Below are positions 33,362-42,426 of a stretch of DNA of 64,000 nt, one piece after another. Numbering within the stretch: position 1 is the first letter of the stretch; the number at the start of each line of letters is the position of its first letter. Made by a program: the position numbers and the translations under genes. The stretch is from NCBI RefSeq assembly GCF_002723835.1, contig NZ_BEWG01000087.1:1-64000 (forward strand). Reading direction: 5' to 3'. This DNA is from Mycobacterium sp. shizuoka-1 (GTDB taxonomy: Bacteria > Actinomycetota > Actinomycetes > Mycobacteriales > Mycobacteriaceae). A model generated the notes under the pieces. It saw only the letters and a list, made by a program, of their open reading frames with translations. It was not told where the DNA came from and made no database searches.

Positions 33362-34061
33362 GCGGGGCCTCCTGGGGGCTGGATCGGATATATCGCAGGT
33401 AGACGTAGTTTTCGGCGGTCACGGCGTGGCCCAGGGCCATCCGGGTCGGTACCGTCAGCGCCGGTGCGCCGGGGCGGGCGGTGGCGGCGGTGGCCGCGAG
33501 GGTCGGCGAGATGGTCAGGCACATCTCGTCGACCAGGTCACAGGCCACCAGCTCGTCGAGCAGGGTCGGGCCACCTTCGCACAGGATCCGGCGCATACCC
33601 CTGGTCTGCAGCGCGCACACCGCGGACCGCAGGTCCACCGCGGTGTCGCCGGCGATCAGCGCATCGCCGGCCAGCTCCGGGCGCTCACGGACCAGCCGGG
33701 CGGTAGTGACCACGATGGGGCGTCGCGCGGGGTCGGCGTACAACGACGCGGGCAGGTGACCGGTGTGGGTCACCACGGCGACCGGCGGTGCGCCGTCGGC
33801 GCCCCAGCGTTCATGTCGTTCGGCCGCCTGCTCAGGGGTCAGGCGCACCGGGCCGTAGCCCTCGGCGCGCGCCGTACCCGCACCCACCAGCACCACGTCC
33901 GCGAACCCGCGCAGGGCCAGCAGCAGATTCTGGTCGGTGGTGCCTGAGAGCGGTCCCGCCACGCCGCCGAACGCTGCCGCTCCGTCCAGCGACATGATCA
34001 TGTTGACCCGCACCCCGTCGGGCGGCTCGCGATAGCGGGCCACCAACTCGTCCGGCGTCAC
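33351..34061 (-). CDS. RibD C-terminal-type pyrimidine reductase family protein
   Basis: The GTG at 34061 overlaps the HAD stop (GTGA); 236 residues. The dihydrofolate reductase-like fold of the RibD reductase domain is visible: VNMIMSLDGAAAFGG, ADVVLVGAGTARAEGYG, RRILCEGGPTLLDELVACDLVDEM. The family reduces the riboflavin precursor; a single-domain form in M. tuberculosis (Rv2671) has been linked to folate-analogue resistance. No riboflavin gene is nearby, so a side role is likely. Confidence 0.85.
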   Translation of the reverse strand: MTPDELVARYREPPDGVRVNMIMSLDGAAAFGGVAGPLSGTTDQNLLLALRGFADVVLVGAGTARAEGYGPVRLTPEQAAERHERWGADGAPPVAVVTHTGHLPASLYADPARRPIVVTTARLVRERPELAGDALIAGDTAVDLRSAVCALQTRGMRRILCEGGPTLLDELVACDLVDEMCLTISPTLAATAATARPGAPALTVPTRMALGHAVTAENYVYLRYIRSSPQEAPHER

Positions 34062-34732
34062 CGGTGACCTGCCAACGCCGCGATCGCGGAACTGTCGAGC
34101 TGATCGCACAGCTGTCGAGTGCCATCGAAAACCGCTGCTGCTCCGGCATTCTCGAGTTCGGCCCGGGAGAGTCCGCCGGACAGCACGGCGATACAGGCCA
34201 CTCCGGCGCGCGCGCTGGCCTCGACGTCCCAGACCGTGTCGCCGATGAATACCGCCTGCCGCGCTGACACCCCGGCCTTCTTCAGTGCGACGTTGACGAT
34301 GTCTGGCCGCGGCTTGGCCTCCTCGACGTCTTCGGACGAGGTGATGGCCGACACGAGGTCGTCGCACGCGAGGGTCTTGCGCAGCAGCGCTAGTTCGTTC
34401 GCCGGTGCCGAGGTTGCCAGCACCACCTGCAGGCCGAGGTCGGCCACCCGCTGTAGCAATGCGCGCGCCCCGGGCAAGGCAGTCAGCAGATCGGCGCTGT
34501 CCTCGTAGTAGCGGGTATGTAAATCCTTGAGCCGTTTCTGGATGTCGTCGTCGGCGCCGTCGGACAGCTCATCGACCAAGCCGGACCCGTCCATGCCGAT
34601 ACAGCGGTGGATGTGCCAGGCCTGGACCGGCAGACCGACCTCATGGAAAGCCTGCTGCCAGGCGTGGACGTGGAGGTAATTCGAGTCGACGAGGGTGCCG
34701 TCGATGTCGAAGAGAACTGCGGGCTTGGCCAT
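34058..34732 (-). CDS. HAD-superfamily hydrolase
   Basis: The protein has 224 residues with all HAD motifs: DIDGTLVDS (nucleophile Asp), LATSAP, Lys in EEAKPRPD and FIGDTVWDVEA. The helical cap between the first two motifs is typical of beta-phosphoglucomutase/phosphoglycolate phosphatase-like members. The substrate is probably a small phosphate ester. It is the first gene of the coupled HAD-RibD-hypothetical operon, so dephosphorylation of a flavin intermediate is one possible role. Confidence 0.9.
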   Translation of the reverse strand: MAKPAVLFDIDGTLVDSNYLHVHAWQQAFHEVGLPVQAWHIHRCIGMDGSGLVDELSDGADDDIQKRLKDLHTRYYEDSADLLTALPGARALLQRVADLGLQVVLATSAPANELALLRKTLACDDLVSAITSSEDVEEAKPRPDIVNVALKKAGVSARQAVFIGDTVWDVEASARAGVACIAVLSGGLSRAELENAGAAAVFDGTRQLCDQLDSSAIAALAGHR

Positions 34733-34780
34733 GGTGAGCGGTGTACCCGGTTTTCAATCTCACGCAATATCGAGTGGTGC

Positions 34781-35500
34781 TCAGGGCTCGGGTACGTCGG
34801 CGGGCGGCAGGTCCTCCTCATGGACCACGGGCTCGGGCTGCCAGGCGTTGACTCCCACGGTGATCATCCGCAGCTGTTTGACCGCCGTGCGCTTGATCTC
34901 GTCGAGCGCGGCCGCGTCGTGGGCGTCCTCGATGGCCTCGGCGATGATGATCATCGAGTTGACGAACAGGCTGGCCAAGATGTTCAGGTCTTCGGTGCTC
35001 CAACTGTTCAGGCCGGGAAAGCGGGCCAGGTCGGTCGCCAACTCGGAGGTGATCAGCCGGATCTCGGTGCGGATCGCGTAACGCAGCACCGTCACGCCGC
35101 TGGACCGCTCGCGGCCGATGAACCGCCAGTGCTCACGCTGCTCGGCCACCCCGGCGACCAGGATCTCCACCGTCGATTCGATCACCCGGTTGGGGTCCAG
35201 CTTGCCGGCGCGGGCGCTGCGCAGCATCTCCCGCAAGGTGCGGAAGGACTCGTCGATGAGCACCAGACCCAGGGCGTCCATCGACTCGAAATGCCGGTAG
35301 AACGCGGCCGGCACGATTCCGGCCTCGCGGGTGACTTCGCGCAGGCTGAGGCCGCTGAAGCTGCGCTCGTCGAGCAGCTTCAGCGCGGCCGCGATGATCG
35401 CACGGCGAGTGGCCTCTTTGCGTTCCTCCCGCGACGGGGTTTCGCGCGAGCGGGACTTTCCTGAGCGCTCACGACGTGAGCTCGGCGTACGACTGTTCAC
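34781..35500 (-). CDS. TetR-family regulator of the desaturase operon
   Basis: The protein has 239 residues. After a basic N-terminus it has a TetR helix-turn-helix (RRAIIAAALKLLDERSFSGL ... VPAAFYRHFESMDAL). It is divergent from the ferredoxin reductase-desaturase pair and resembles regulators of fatty acid desaturases (DesT-like), which sense acyl-CoA saturation. I chose the GTG at 35500, which lies inside the palindrome GTTCACTGTTGTGAAC; an upstream GTG at 35554 is possible but would run through the operator. Confidence 0.85.
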   Translation of the reverse strand: MNSRTPSSRRERSGKSRSRETPSREERKEATRRAIIAAALKLLDERSFSGLSLREVTREAGIVPAAFYRHFESMDALGLVLIDESFRTLREMLRSARAGKLDPNRVIESTVEILVAGVAEQREHWRFIGRERSSGVTVLRYAIRTEIRLITSELATDLARFPGLNSWSTEDLNILASLFVNSMIIIAEAIEDAHDAAALDEIKRTAVKQLRMITVGVNAWQPEPVVHEEDLPPADVPEP

Positions 35501-35510
35501 TGTTGTGAAC
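35495..35510. promoter_or_regulatory. Palindromic operator of the TetR regulator
   Basis: GTTCACTGTTGTGAAC has two perfect 6-base arms. It covers the proposed GTG start of the TetR gene and sits 60 bases before the reductase start. One bound dimer could block both divergent promoters. Confidence 0.6.
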
Positions 35511-35570
35511 GCTACCACACTCTGGCTCGATTCCTTGACGACGTGCAGTTTCACCAGTCACGGTATACAC

Positions 35571-36617
35571 ATGTTCACTCAAATGTTGACCACGAAGGTG
35601 CTTCGCTCGCCGCTGGTCGATCTGCTCACCGGTCCGCACGGCGTCGACCGTTACACCGAGCTGGTGGACCCGACCTGGACCACCGATGCCCGGGCCAGAG
35701 TGGTCGATGTGCGCCGCTCCACCCCGCGCAGCGTCACCCTGCTCCTCGACCCCAATTCGGCAGTCACCGGCCACCGCGCCGGCCAGCACCTGAACCTGAC
35801 GGTGGAGATCGACGGCCGCCGCCATACCCGCTGCTACTCACCGGCCAACGCCGAGGGGTCTTCGCTCATCGAATTGACGATCGGAGCCCACGACGGCGGC
35901 CTGGTGTCGGGCCACCTCTACCGCAACGCCCGTCCCGGCATGGTGGTCGATCTGTCCGACCCAGCCGGCGACTTCGTGCTTCCCGAGCAGCGGCCCCGCC
36001 GCATCCTGTTCGTCTCCGGCGGCAGCGGCATCACCCCGGTGATGTCGATGCTGCGCACCCTGCAGACCGAGGGTTTCGACGGCGAGATCGCCTTCGTCCA
36101 CTACGCCCGCACTCCGGACGAGGCGTGCTACCGAACCGAACTCGCCGCGATGGACGTGCGGGTGCTGCACGGATACACCCGCGCGCCGGGCGGCGAGCTG
36201 GACGGCCGCTTCGGACCCGAGCACCTCGCCGTCGCGATGCCCGATCCCGACGCCGTCTACGTGTGCGGGCCGCCGGCACTGGTCGAGGCGGTGCGCGATC
36301 ATTGCCCGCACGCGCTCTCGGAAAACTTCGTCCCGGCGCCCTTCGTGGTACCCGATGCGCCGTCGGGTGGACGAATCAGCTTCCGGGACAGCGGCATCGA
36401 CGCCGAAGACGACGGGCGTCCGCTTCTCGACCAGGCCGAGGACGCCGGGCTGAACCCCACCAGCGGATGCCGGATGGGCATCTGCCACACCTGCACTCGC
36501 CGCAAGCATCGCGGCGCGGTGCGCAACCTGACCACCGGAACGGTCTCCACCGCCGACGAGGAGGACGTGCAGATCTGCGTGTCAGTGCCCGTCGGTGACG
36601 TCGAGATCGCGCTCTAG
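35571..36617 (+). CDS. Ferredoxin reductase-like electron transfer protein for the desaturase
   Basis: The protein has 348 residues (start ATG 35571; a second ATG at 35583 is equally possible and neither has a clear ribosome binding site). An FAD-binding domain with RCYSPANAEG, an NAD-binding domain with LFVSGGSGITPVMSM and YVCGPPALVEAV, and a C-terminal plant-type [2Fe-2S] domain with CRMGICHTC and a distal Cys (DVQICVS) are in that order. It resembles Rv3230c, which passes electrons to DesA3. The desaturase gene follows 17 bases later. Confidence 0.9.
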   Translation: MFTQMLTTKVLRSPLVDLLTGPHGVDRYTELVDPTWTTDARARVVDVRRSTPRSVTLLLDPNSAVTGHRAGQHLNLTVEIDGRRHTRCYSPANAEGSSLIELTIGAHDGGLVSGHLYRNARPGMVVDLSDPAGDFVLPEQRPRRILFVSGGSGITPVMSMLRTLQTEGFDGEIAFVHYARTPDEACYRTELAAMDVRVLHGYTRAPGGELDGRFGPEHLAVAMPDPDAVYVCGPPALVEAVRDHCPHALSENFVPAPFVVPDAPSGGRISFRDSGIDAEDDGRPLLDQAEDAGLNPTSGCRMGICHTCTRRKHRGAVRNLTTGTVSTADEEDVQICVSVPVGDVEIAL

Positions 36618-36634
36618 AGCAGAACGGGACGATC

Positions 36635-37732
36635 ATGACCACCCAACACATCACACTGACCCGCGAGCAAGCCGACGAGTTCGGCCGGGAACTCGACGCC
36701 ATCCGCGATCGAGTGATCGCCGACCTCGGCCAGACCGACGTCGACTACATCCGCCGGGTCATCAAGGCCCAGCGCGCCATGGAGATCGGCGGCCGCGCGC
36801 TGCTGATGGCCGGCATCTTCCCGCCGGCCTGGCTGGCCGGCACCGCACTGCTCGGGATCTCGAAGATCTTGGACAACATGGAGATCGGGCACAACGTCAT
36901 GCACGGGCAGTACGAGTGGACCGGCGATCCGGCCCTGCGCGGGCGCACCTTCGAGTGGGACACCGCGTGCCCGGCCGACCAGTGGCGCCACTCGCACAAC
37001 TACTCCCACCACACGTTCACCAACATCGTGGGCATGGACCGCGACATCGGCTACGGCATCCTGCGGATGAGCCCGGATCAGCCGTGGCGGCCCTACTTCC
37101 TGGGCAACCCGGTGTACGCCTTCCTGTTGATGGTGCTGTTCCAGTACGGAGTGGCCCTGCACGAGCTGGAAGCCGATCGCATCCGTGCCGGTGAGATCTC
37201 ACTGGACGACAAGCGGGACATTCTCCGCGAGATCTGGCGCAAGACCCGCCGCCAGCTACTCAAGGACTACGTCGCTTTCCCGCTGCTGGCCGGACCGATG
37301 GCGCCGTTCGTGTTCAGCGGCAACATGACTGCCAACCTGATGCGCAACGTCTGGTCGTACATGATCATCTTCTGCGGCCACTTCCCGGACGGCACGCAGG
37401 AGTTCACGATCGAAGAGACCCGTGACGAGTCACGCGGACAATGGTATTTCCGGCAGGTCCTCGGCTCGGCCAACCTGACCGGCGGCAAGCTGTTCCACCT
37501 GTTGTCCGGCAACCTGTCTCATCAGATCGAGCACCATCTGTTCCCGGATGTGCCGGCACGGCGCTACGCCGAGATGGCTCCGCAGGTCCGCGAGGTGTGC
37601 GAGCGGTACGGCATCCCCTACAACTCGGGGCCGCTGCCCAAGCAGTTCGCGACCGTGGTGCGCAAGATCGTCAAGCTCGCCTTGCCGACCCGGCAGCGCC
37701 GTGACGCCGCCGCGCTGGCCAGCGCGGCCTGA
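36635..37732 (+). CDS. Membrane fatty acyl-CoA desaturase (DesA3-like)
   Basis: The protein has 365 residues with the three histidine boxes of membrane di-iron desaturases: HNVMH, HSHNYSHH and HQIEHH. Hydrophobic segments flank them. It probably inserts a double bond into stearoyl-CoA or a related acyl chain, with the preceding reductase as electron donor and the divergent TetR as regulator. It is close to DesA3 of M. tuberculosis but lacks the long C-terminal extension. Its stop touches that of the convergent transferase gene. Confidence 0.92.
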   Translation: MTTQHITLTREQADEFGRELDAIRDRVIADLGQTDVDYIRRVIKAQRAMEIGGRALLMAGIFPPAWLAGTALLGISKILDNMEIGHNVMHGQYEWTGDPALRGRTFEWDTACPADQWRHSHNYSHHTFTNIVGMDRDIGYGILRMSPDQPWRPYFLGNPVYAFLLMVLFQYGVALHELEADRIRAGEISLDDKRDILREIWRKTRRQLLKDYVAFPLLAGPMAPFVFSGNMTANLMRNVWSYMIIFCGHFPDGTQEFTIEETRDESRGQWYFRQVLGSANLTGGKLFHLLSGNLSHQIEHHLFPDVPARRYAEMAPQVREVCERYGIPYNSGPLPKQFATVVRKIVKLALPTRQRRDAAALASAA

Positions 37733-39574
37733 TCACTTGGGCTTGGACAGGTCGTACACGTCGGCGTCCCCGATATGGGACACCGCAAACGTGGAACTGA
37801 CCCATTCGGTGATGCCGGTGTGGTTGCGATTGCCGGCGGGCCAGCCGCCCGACCTTCCCCGCCAGTCCTTTTCGACGACGTAGTAGGCAATCTGACCGGC
37901 AGACACGTCGGCCTTGAACTGGCCAAGGCTCGGCACCGGATCGCTACCGGTGAAACCGCCGATCGCCATGACCGCGGTGCCGGTGCTCAATTCAAGCGCG
38001 GCTGCCGTCGACGAACCGATCGTGGCGGCTGACCACTTCGTCTTGGCGGTGCGCAACACGTCATCCAGTTTCGGGTTGGCCTGTGTCTCTCCGAAGGCTC
38101 TCGCGCCAAGACTGTTCTCGGAACGCGGTGGCCCGACGGTGGGGCCACCACCGCGGTGTGCTGAGCCGATCGTTGCCACCGCGTAGGCGGTCGGGCCGGC
38201 CAGCACGGCCGTCAGGCCGAGTGCTGCGGCGACCACCGCGATCCGGCGCCGTCCCGGGATCGACAGTGCGAGCGCGACCGCGGCCAACACGGTGCCGGTC
38301 AGGATCGTCCACCGAAGGGCGGGAAGCCAGCTGTCGTTACGGCCCAGCACCCACCAGCTCCACACGCCGGTCACCGCGACCATTGCGGTGAGTCCCGCAC
38401 GGCCGAAGGCACTCTGGCGCCGACCCCACATCTCGTGGGCGCCGATCGCGACCGTGCCGGCCACGGCCGGTGCCAGTGACAGGCAGTAGTACGGGTGCAC
38501 CATGCCCTTCATGTAGCTGAGCACCAGCCCGTCGATCAGCAGCCACCCGCCGAACAGCAGCACCCCGGCGCGCACCCGGTCCGTACGCGGCGCCCGGCCC
38601 CGTGCGAGCAGCACCAGCACGATCGCCAGCAGAGCCGCCGGGATCAGCCAGCCGATCTCGAAGCCGAATTCGCCGGCGAACAATCGGCCCAGGCCTTGCG
38701 CCTGGCCACCGAAGCCGCCCAGGTGGGCCGGGCGGAGCTGATCGCCCGCCGAATTGCCGAGCGGATCGGTCCGCCCGAAGTCCAGGTGATTGCGCCCGAG
38801 AACCCGGGCAAAGCCGTTGTAGCCCAGCACCAGATTCATGAAGCTGTTGTCCGTCGACCCGGCGATGTAGGGCCGTGACGAGGTCGGCCACACCAGCGTG
38901 AGCACGACGAACCACCCCGCGGACACCGCGAATGCCGCCACCGAGCCGAGCAGCTGAACCACCCGTCGTCGCAGCGTCGTCGGAGCCGCGATCAGGTACA
39001 CCAGCCCCACCGCCGGGACCACCATCAACCCCTCGAGCATCTTGGCCAGGAAGGCGAACCCCAGCGCGACGCCCGCCCAGGCCAGCCACCTACCGCTGGC
39101 CCGCTCGAGCGCGCGCACTGTGCAATACGCCGAGGCCGTCATCAAGAGCACCATCGCGGCATCGGGGTTGTTGAACCGGAACATCAAGGCCGCAACCGGG
39201 GTCAGCGCCAACGCCGCCCCGGCCAACAGCCCGGCGCGTGGACCGCAGATGCGGGTCACCGCGGCGTACAGCAGCGCCACCGTGGCCACCGCCATCAGCG
39301 CCTCCGGGATCAGCATGCTGGCGCTGCTGAACCCGAACAGCTGGCCCGACAAGCCCATCACCCACTGGGACACCGGTGGCTTGTCGACGGTGATGAAGTT
39401 GGCCGAATCCAGCGAGCCGAACAGCAACGCCTCCCAGTTCTTCGAACCGGCCAGTGCGGAGCCGGCATAGAACTGGTTGCCCATCCCGTTGACGGTGATG
39501 TTCCACAGGTACATCACGGCGGTCCCGCCGAGTAGCAGCACCAGCCCGATTCGCTCTCCTCGCGACGTCGTCAC
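37733..39574 (-). CDS. GT39/ArnT-type membrane glycosyltransferase
   Basis: The protein has 613 residues from the GTG at 39574; a longer hydrophilic extension upstream is probably untranslated. About 11-12 membrane helices follow, with the acidic first-loop motif FITVDKPPVSQWVMG typical of polyprenyl-phosphate sugar transferases of the GT39/PMT class. A soluble extracytoplasmic C-terminal region (~500-613) includes AIGGFTGSDPVPSL. It probably transfers a lipid-linked sugar to an envelope acceptor. Acceptor unknown. Confidence 0.85.
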   Translation of the reverse strand: MTTSRGERIGLVLLLGGTAVMYLWNITVNGMGNQFYAGSALAGSKNWEALLFGSLDSANFITVDKPPVSQWVMGLSGQLFGFSSASMLIPEALMAVATVALLYAAVTRICGPRAGLLAGAALALTPVAALMFRFNNPDAAMVLLMTASAYCTVRALERASGRWLAWAGVALGFAFLAKMLEGLMVVPAVGLVYLIAAPTTLRRRVVQLLGSVAAFAVSAGWFVVLTLVWPTSSRPYIAGSTDNSFMNLVLGYNGFARVLGRNHLDFGRTDPLGNSAGDQLRPAHLGGFGGQAQGLGRLFAGEFGFEIGWLIPAALLAIVLVLLARGRAPRTDRVRAGVLLFGGWLLIDGLVLSYMKGMVHPYYCLSLAPAVAGTVAIGAHEMWGRRQSAFGRAGLTAMVAVTGVWSWWVLGRNDSWLPALRWTILTGTVLAAVALALSIPGRRRIAVVAAALGLTAVLAGPTAYAVATIGSAHRGGGPTVGPPRSENSLGARAFGETQANPKLDDVLRTAKTKWSAATIGSSTAAALELSTGTAVMAIGGFTGSDPVPSLGQFKADVSAGQIAYYVVEKDWRGRSGGWPAGNRNHTGITEWVSSTFAVSHIGDADVYDLSKPK

Positions 39575-39718
39575 AATGGCTATTGACCCATCCGAGCCTG
39601 ATCGTTTACTGGGAAGGAGCTGGTCAGCTCGTTGCGGATCTGGGACTGGACCGTTATGACCCGCTGCTCGTGCCGACCGGTCGGCTATGCCACTGTCGAT
39701 GCCGTGGCCACCAGGGAC

Positions 39719-40429
39719 ATGGGGACGAGGAACGGCCGACTGGCCGCGCGGTGCGCAGCAGTCACCTCCATCGGTGCAGCGGTTATCCACTTCGTCGTGG
39801 TGCCGATGCACTGGCATGACTGGAAGCCGTCCGGGGTGTTCTTCGCCTCGATTGCGGTGTTCCAGTTGGTCTGGGGATTCCTGGTCTGGTTGCGTCCGAA
39901 CACGCTGGCGTTGGTAGTTGGCGTGACAGGCAATGCAGGTGCTGTCGCGCTGTGGGTGCTGTCGCGGACCGCGGGCGTGCCGTTCGGGCCCAACGCCGGC
40001 CAGCCCGAAGATGTCGAGGCCGCCGGAATATGCGTCCTACTGCTTCAGTGCTACGTGATCATGGGGGCGATGTGGTCATTGCGCCGACGTGGTCGGGCAC
40101 ACGAGGTTTCGGGCCGCGTCGGGGCACTGGTGTTGTTGGGCGCCAACGCCGTGATGGTGGGCGCGGTCACGGTCGGGCTGGCTTCCAGTCTCCAGGGGAA
40201 CCACCACCATGGTGGAGCGGCCGAGGCCGAGGCTGGTCCTGAGGCGGCACACCATCCGGTCGTGCACGGTCACCACCAACATGCCGAGCCGGTCGCTCCA
40301 CCGGCTGCCGCCGTGGCCGAGTCGGTGCCCGAGGCGTCATCCATTCCCGCGGTGCCCAGCCCTGAAGGGCGACCGGTGACGGATATGGGTCTGATACCAG
40401 AAGGCCACCAGCACGATCACGGCGATTGA
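39719..40429 (+). CDS. Membrane protein with histidine-rich C-terminus
   Basis: The 236-residue protein (ATG 39719; upstream GTG at 39704 possible) has about four membrane helices (AAVTSIGAAVIHFVVVPMHW, FFASIAVFQLVWGFLVWL and others) up to ~residue 145. Its tail is histidine-rich (NHHHGG, HGHHQHAE, GHQHDHGD at the very end), a likely metal-binding region for Ni, Zn or Cu. It diverges from the GT39 gene. I do not recognise the family. Confidence 0.7.
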   Translation: MGTRNGRLAARCAAVTSIGAAVIHFVVVPMHWHDWKPSGVFFASIAVFQLVWGFLVWLRPNTLALVVGVTGNAGAVALWVLSRTAGVPFGPNAGQPEDVEAAGICVLLLQCYVIMGAMWSLRRRGRAHEVSGRVGALVLLGANAVMVGAVTVGLASSLQGNHHHGGAAEAEAGPEAAHHPVVHGHHQHAEPVAPPAAAVAESVPEASSIPAVPSPEGRPVTDMGLIPEGHQHDHGD

Positions 40430-40454
40430 CGGAGACCACCCATCTTGGCGGCGC

Positions 40455-40904
40455 TCAATGGGGATGATCGAAAAGCACCAGGGTGTGGGCGAGTGAACCG
40501 TCGACGAAGTAGGCGCGACAAGAGAAGTGATCCTGCATGGGAGAGCCGAATTCGTTGAGCGAGTGAACTATCCCGGTGACATCGAACACGGTGATGCGAG
40601 CGACATCGACGCCCTTGAGCGGCTCTTCGAGGGTGAGGGAGAAGAGGTCACGCCCCTCGGTATCGAGAGAACTCGACACCGTCTGAATGTCGGAGAGGCG
40701 GGCCGACGATGGCGTGATCAGCCGCTCGAGCACGTTGTCCTCGCACCGCCGCTGCGCAGACTGCTCGGCGGCCGGCTGGGAGTCTCCTGAAATCCGCAGG
40801 CGCAGCGTACCGGTCCCGATCGCGACGGCGACCACCGCCGCACCGATGACGACGAGGATGGCCGCCACTACCAGAGGGCGCCGATCGCCAGGCTGGCTGG
40901 GCAT
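40455..40904 (-). CDS. Mce-associated-like membrane-anchored protein
   Basis: The 149-residue protein has one N-terminal membrane helix (VVAAILVVIGAAVVAVAIG) and a small extracytoplasmic domain with two Cys. The layout, one helix plus a ~100-residue domain, is like many mycobacterial envelope proteins, but no family is certain. The ATG at 40904 is 8 bases after the stop of the RipA-like gene; a TTG at 40916 overlapping that stop is an alternative. Co-transcription suggests a role with the hydrolase. Confidence 0.6.
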   Translation of the reverse strand: MPSQPGDRRPLVVAAILVVIGAAVVAVAIGTGTLRLRISGDSQPAAEQSAQRRCEDNVLERLITPSSARLSDIQTVSSSLDTEGRDLFSLTLEEPLKGVDVARITVFDVTGIVHSLNEFGSPMQDHFSCRAYFVDGSLAHTLVLFDHPH

Positions 40905-40912
40905 GCGGCCGC

Positions 40913-42271
40913 TCAATATTCAATGAGGCGGGTGGCATACGGCGCCATGCCACTGGTGCGCACGGGAGAGATCTTGACGGGTACACCGGTCTGCTGGGCC
41001 TCGAGCATCATGCCATCGCCGAGATACAGCGCTTCGTGCTGACTGGCGGCGGGGCCCCAGAAGAGGAGGTCGCCCCGGCGCATCTGCGCGACGGGGATCT
41101 TACGGCCGGCGTTGTATTGCGAGCCCGAATAGTGGGGGAGCTTGATACCAACGCCGGCGAATGCGTAGAGCATCAGTCCGGAACAATCGAATCCGACCGT
41201 GCCGGCTCCCGAATCGATGCCACGAGACGGGCCGGCCGCCGTTCCGCCGCCCCATGAATAGGGCACCCCGATTTGGGACATGGCACGCCGGATCACGTAT
41301 TCGGATGCCTGCCGGCCGTTGGCGTAGGGGATCCGCCCGTTGGTGATACCCGAGTCGGCGGAAGCGGCGGCCGGCGGCAGTATGCCCGCCTGGGTGAGAA
41401 ACTTTCGGCCAAGGTCGGCGGTGACTTGCGCAGATGTGAACGACACCTGCAAGACGTAGTTGATGATCGCGACCGGGTCGCCAGTGATGGTGGCGGCGGG
41501 AACGGCAGGTACGACAGTGTCCCACCCGCGGTTGACGGGGCCGAAGTCCCAGCTGGCGGCCCCGCCTGGCTTGGTGCGGGCTTGTGTCAATCGAGACGTC
41601 GCCGAATCACGCTGGGCAACAATCTGATTGACGCGCTCCTGCTGGGCGCCGAAGGCATTCTGGGCGTCGGTCAACGTTCGTGCGGCGGCCGCGAGGCTGC
41701 GTTGTTCGTCGGCGGCGGCCGCATCGGCGCTGAGCTGGGTACCGCGAGCTGTCGACTGCCGGTTGGCTTGTTGTATGCGGGCGCGTTGGAGATCGGCCAG
41801 CGCCTGGGAGAACGCGACCTGCAACGTGTGGTTCGTGCTGACCGCCGCGATGAGGTCTTGCGGGTTCGCCGCCTCGATCAGCGTGCCGGACGGCCCGTTG
41901 GTGTACGTCCTGGCGGCGAACTCGTCGAAACGCTTTTGGGCGAGCAGAATTGCCGCGCCGGCCTCATCAAGGCTTCGGCGACTGGCGGCGACCTCGTTCG
42001 CTGCCTGGGCGGCAACTTGGCGCCGGGTCTCAACCTCCGCGACCGCGCGGTTGACGTCTTCCTGGCTTCTCTGGATCTGGCCCCCAAGATCCGCGAGTTC
42101 CTGCTCGGCCTCGGCCACCTGGGCGATCAGTGCGCCAATCTCGTGAGCGTTGTCCGCCCCGGAATGGGTGGCGGCCGCCGGGGCGGCGGCTTCCACCAAC
42201 AACGCCGCCACCAGCGCGCATATCGCTGTTGAACGACCGATGGCCGCCGCGACCATCGTGGATGAACGCAT
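40913..42271 (-). CDS. RipA-like NlpC/P60 peptidoglycan endopeptidase
   Basis: The ATG at 42271 follows AAGGAG; 452 residues. An N-terminal signal peptide (to about residue 34, ending AAPAAATHS) is followed by a long coiled coil (~40-230) and a C-terminal NlpC/P60 domain with catalytic Cys in GFDCSGLMLYAF and His in SQHEALYLG. The end of the domain (KISPVRTSGMAPYATRLIEY) closely resembles RipA of M. tuberculosis. It cleaves peptide stems in septal peptidoglycan; the coiled coil likely autoinhibits. The divergent BlaI gene and an operator between them suggest BlaI control. Confidence 0.92.
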   Translation of the reverse strand: MRSSTMVAAAIGRSTAICALVAALLVEAAAPAAATHSGADNAHEIGALIAQVAEAEQELADLGGQIQRSQEDVNRAVAEVETRRQVAAQAANEVAASRRSLDEAGAAILLAQKRFDEFAARTYTNGPSGTLIEAANPQDLIAAVSTNHTLQVAFSQALADLQRARIQQANRQSTARGTQLSADAAAADEQRSLAAAARTLTDAQNAFGAQQERVNQIVAQRDSATSRLTQARTKPGGAASWDFGPVNRGWDTVVPAVPAATITGDPVAIINYVLQVSFTSAQVTADLGRKFLTQAGILPPAAASADSGITNGRIPYANGRQASEYVIRRAMSQIGVPYSWGGGTAAGPSRGIDSGAGTVGFDCSGLMLYAFAGVGIKLPHYSGSQYNAGRKIPVAQMRRGDLLFWGPAASQHEALYLGDGMMLEAQQTGVPVKISPVRTSGMAPYATRLIEY

Positions 42272-42322
42272 CGGGTGCTCCTTCGCCGGAAGGGTCGGCT
42301 CCGGGAGAATCGGCCGACAAAT

Positions 42323-42345
42323 CTACGTAGTTGGTACGTATGTAG
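42323..42345. promoter_or_regulatory. Candidate BlaI operator
   Basis: A CTAC...GTAG dyad (CTACGTAG at 42323-42330 and ACGTATGTAG at 42336-42345) lies between the RipA-like gene (52 bases from its start) and the blaI-like gene. BlaI/MecI repressors bind TAC/GTA-rich dyads of this type. Confidence 0.5.
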
Positions 42346-42426
42346 TTGCACCGTATGTCACAATGGCCACATAAGAAACATTTGTCGCAGTTGCGGACCG
42401 CAACGATTTGGTCACGGCCGGTCCAC

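Noticed and set aside
39575..39817. N-terminal extension of the GT39-type protein
   Set aside because: The upstream segment is hydrophilic, lacks conservation signals and overlaps the divergent gene; the membrane protein begins at GTG 39574.
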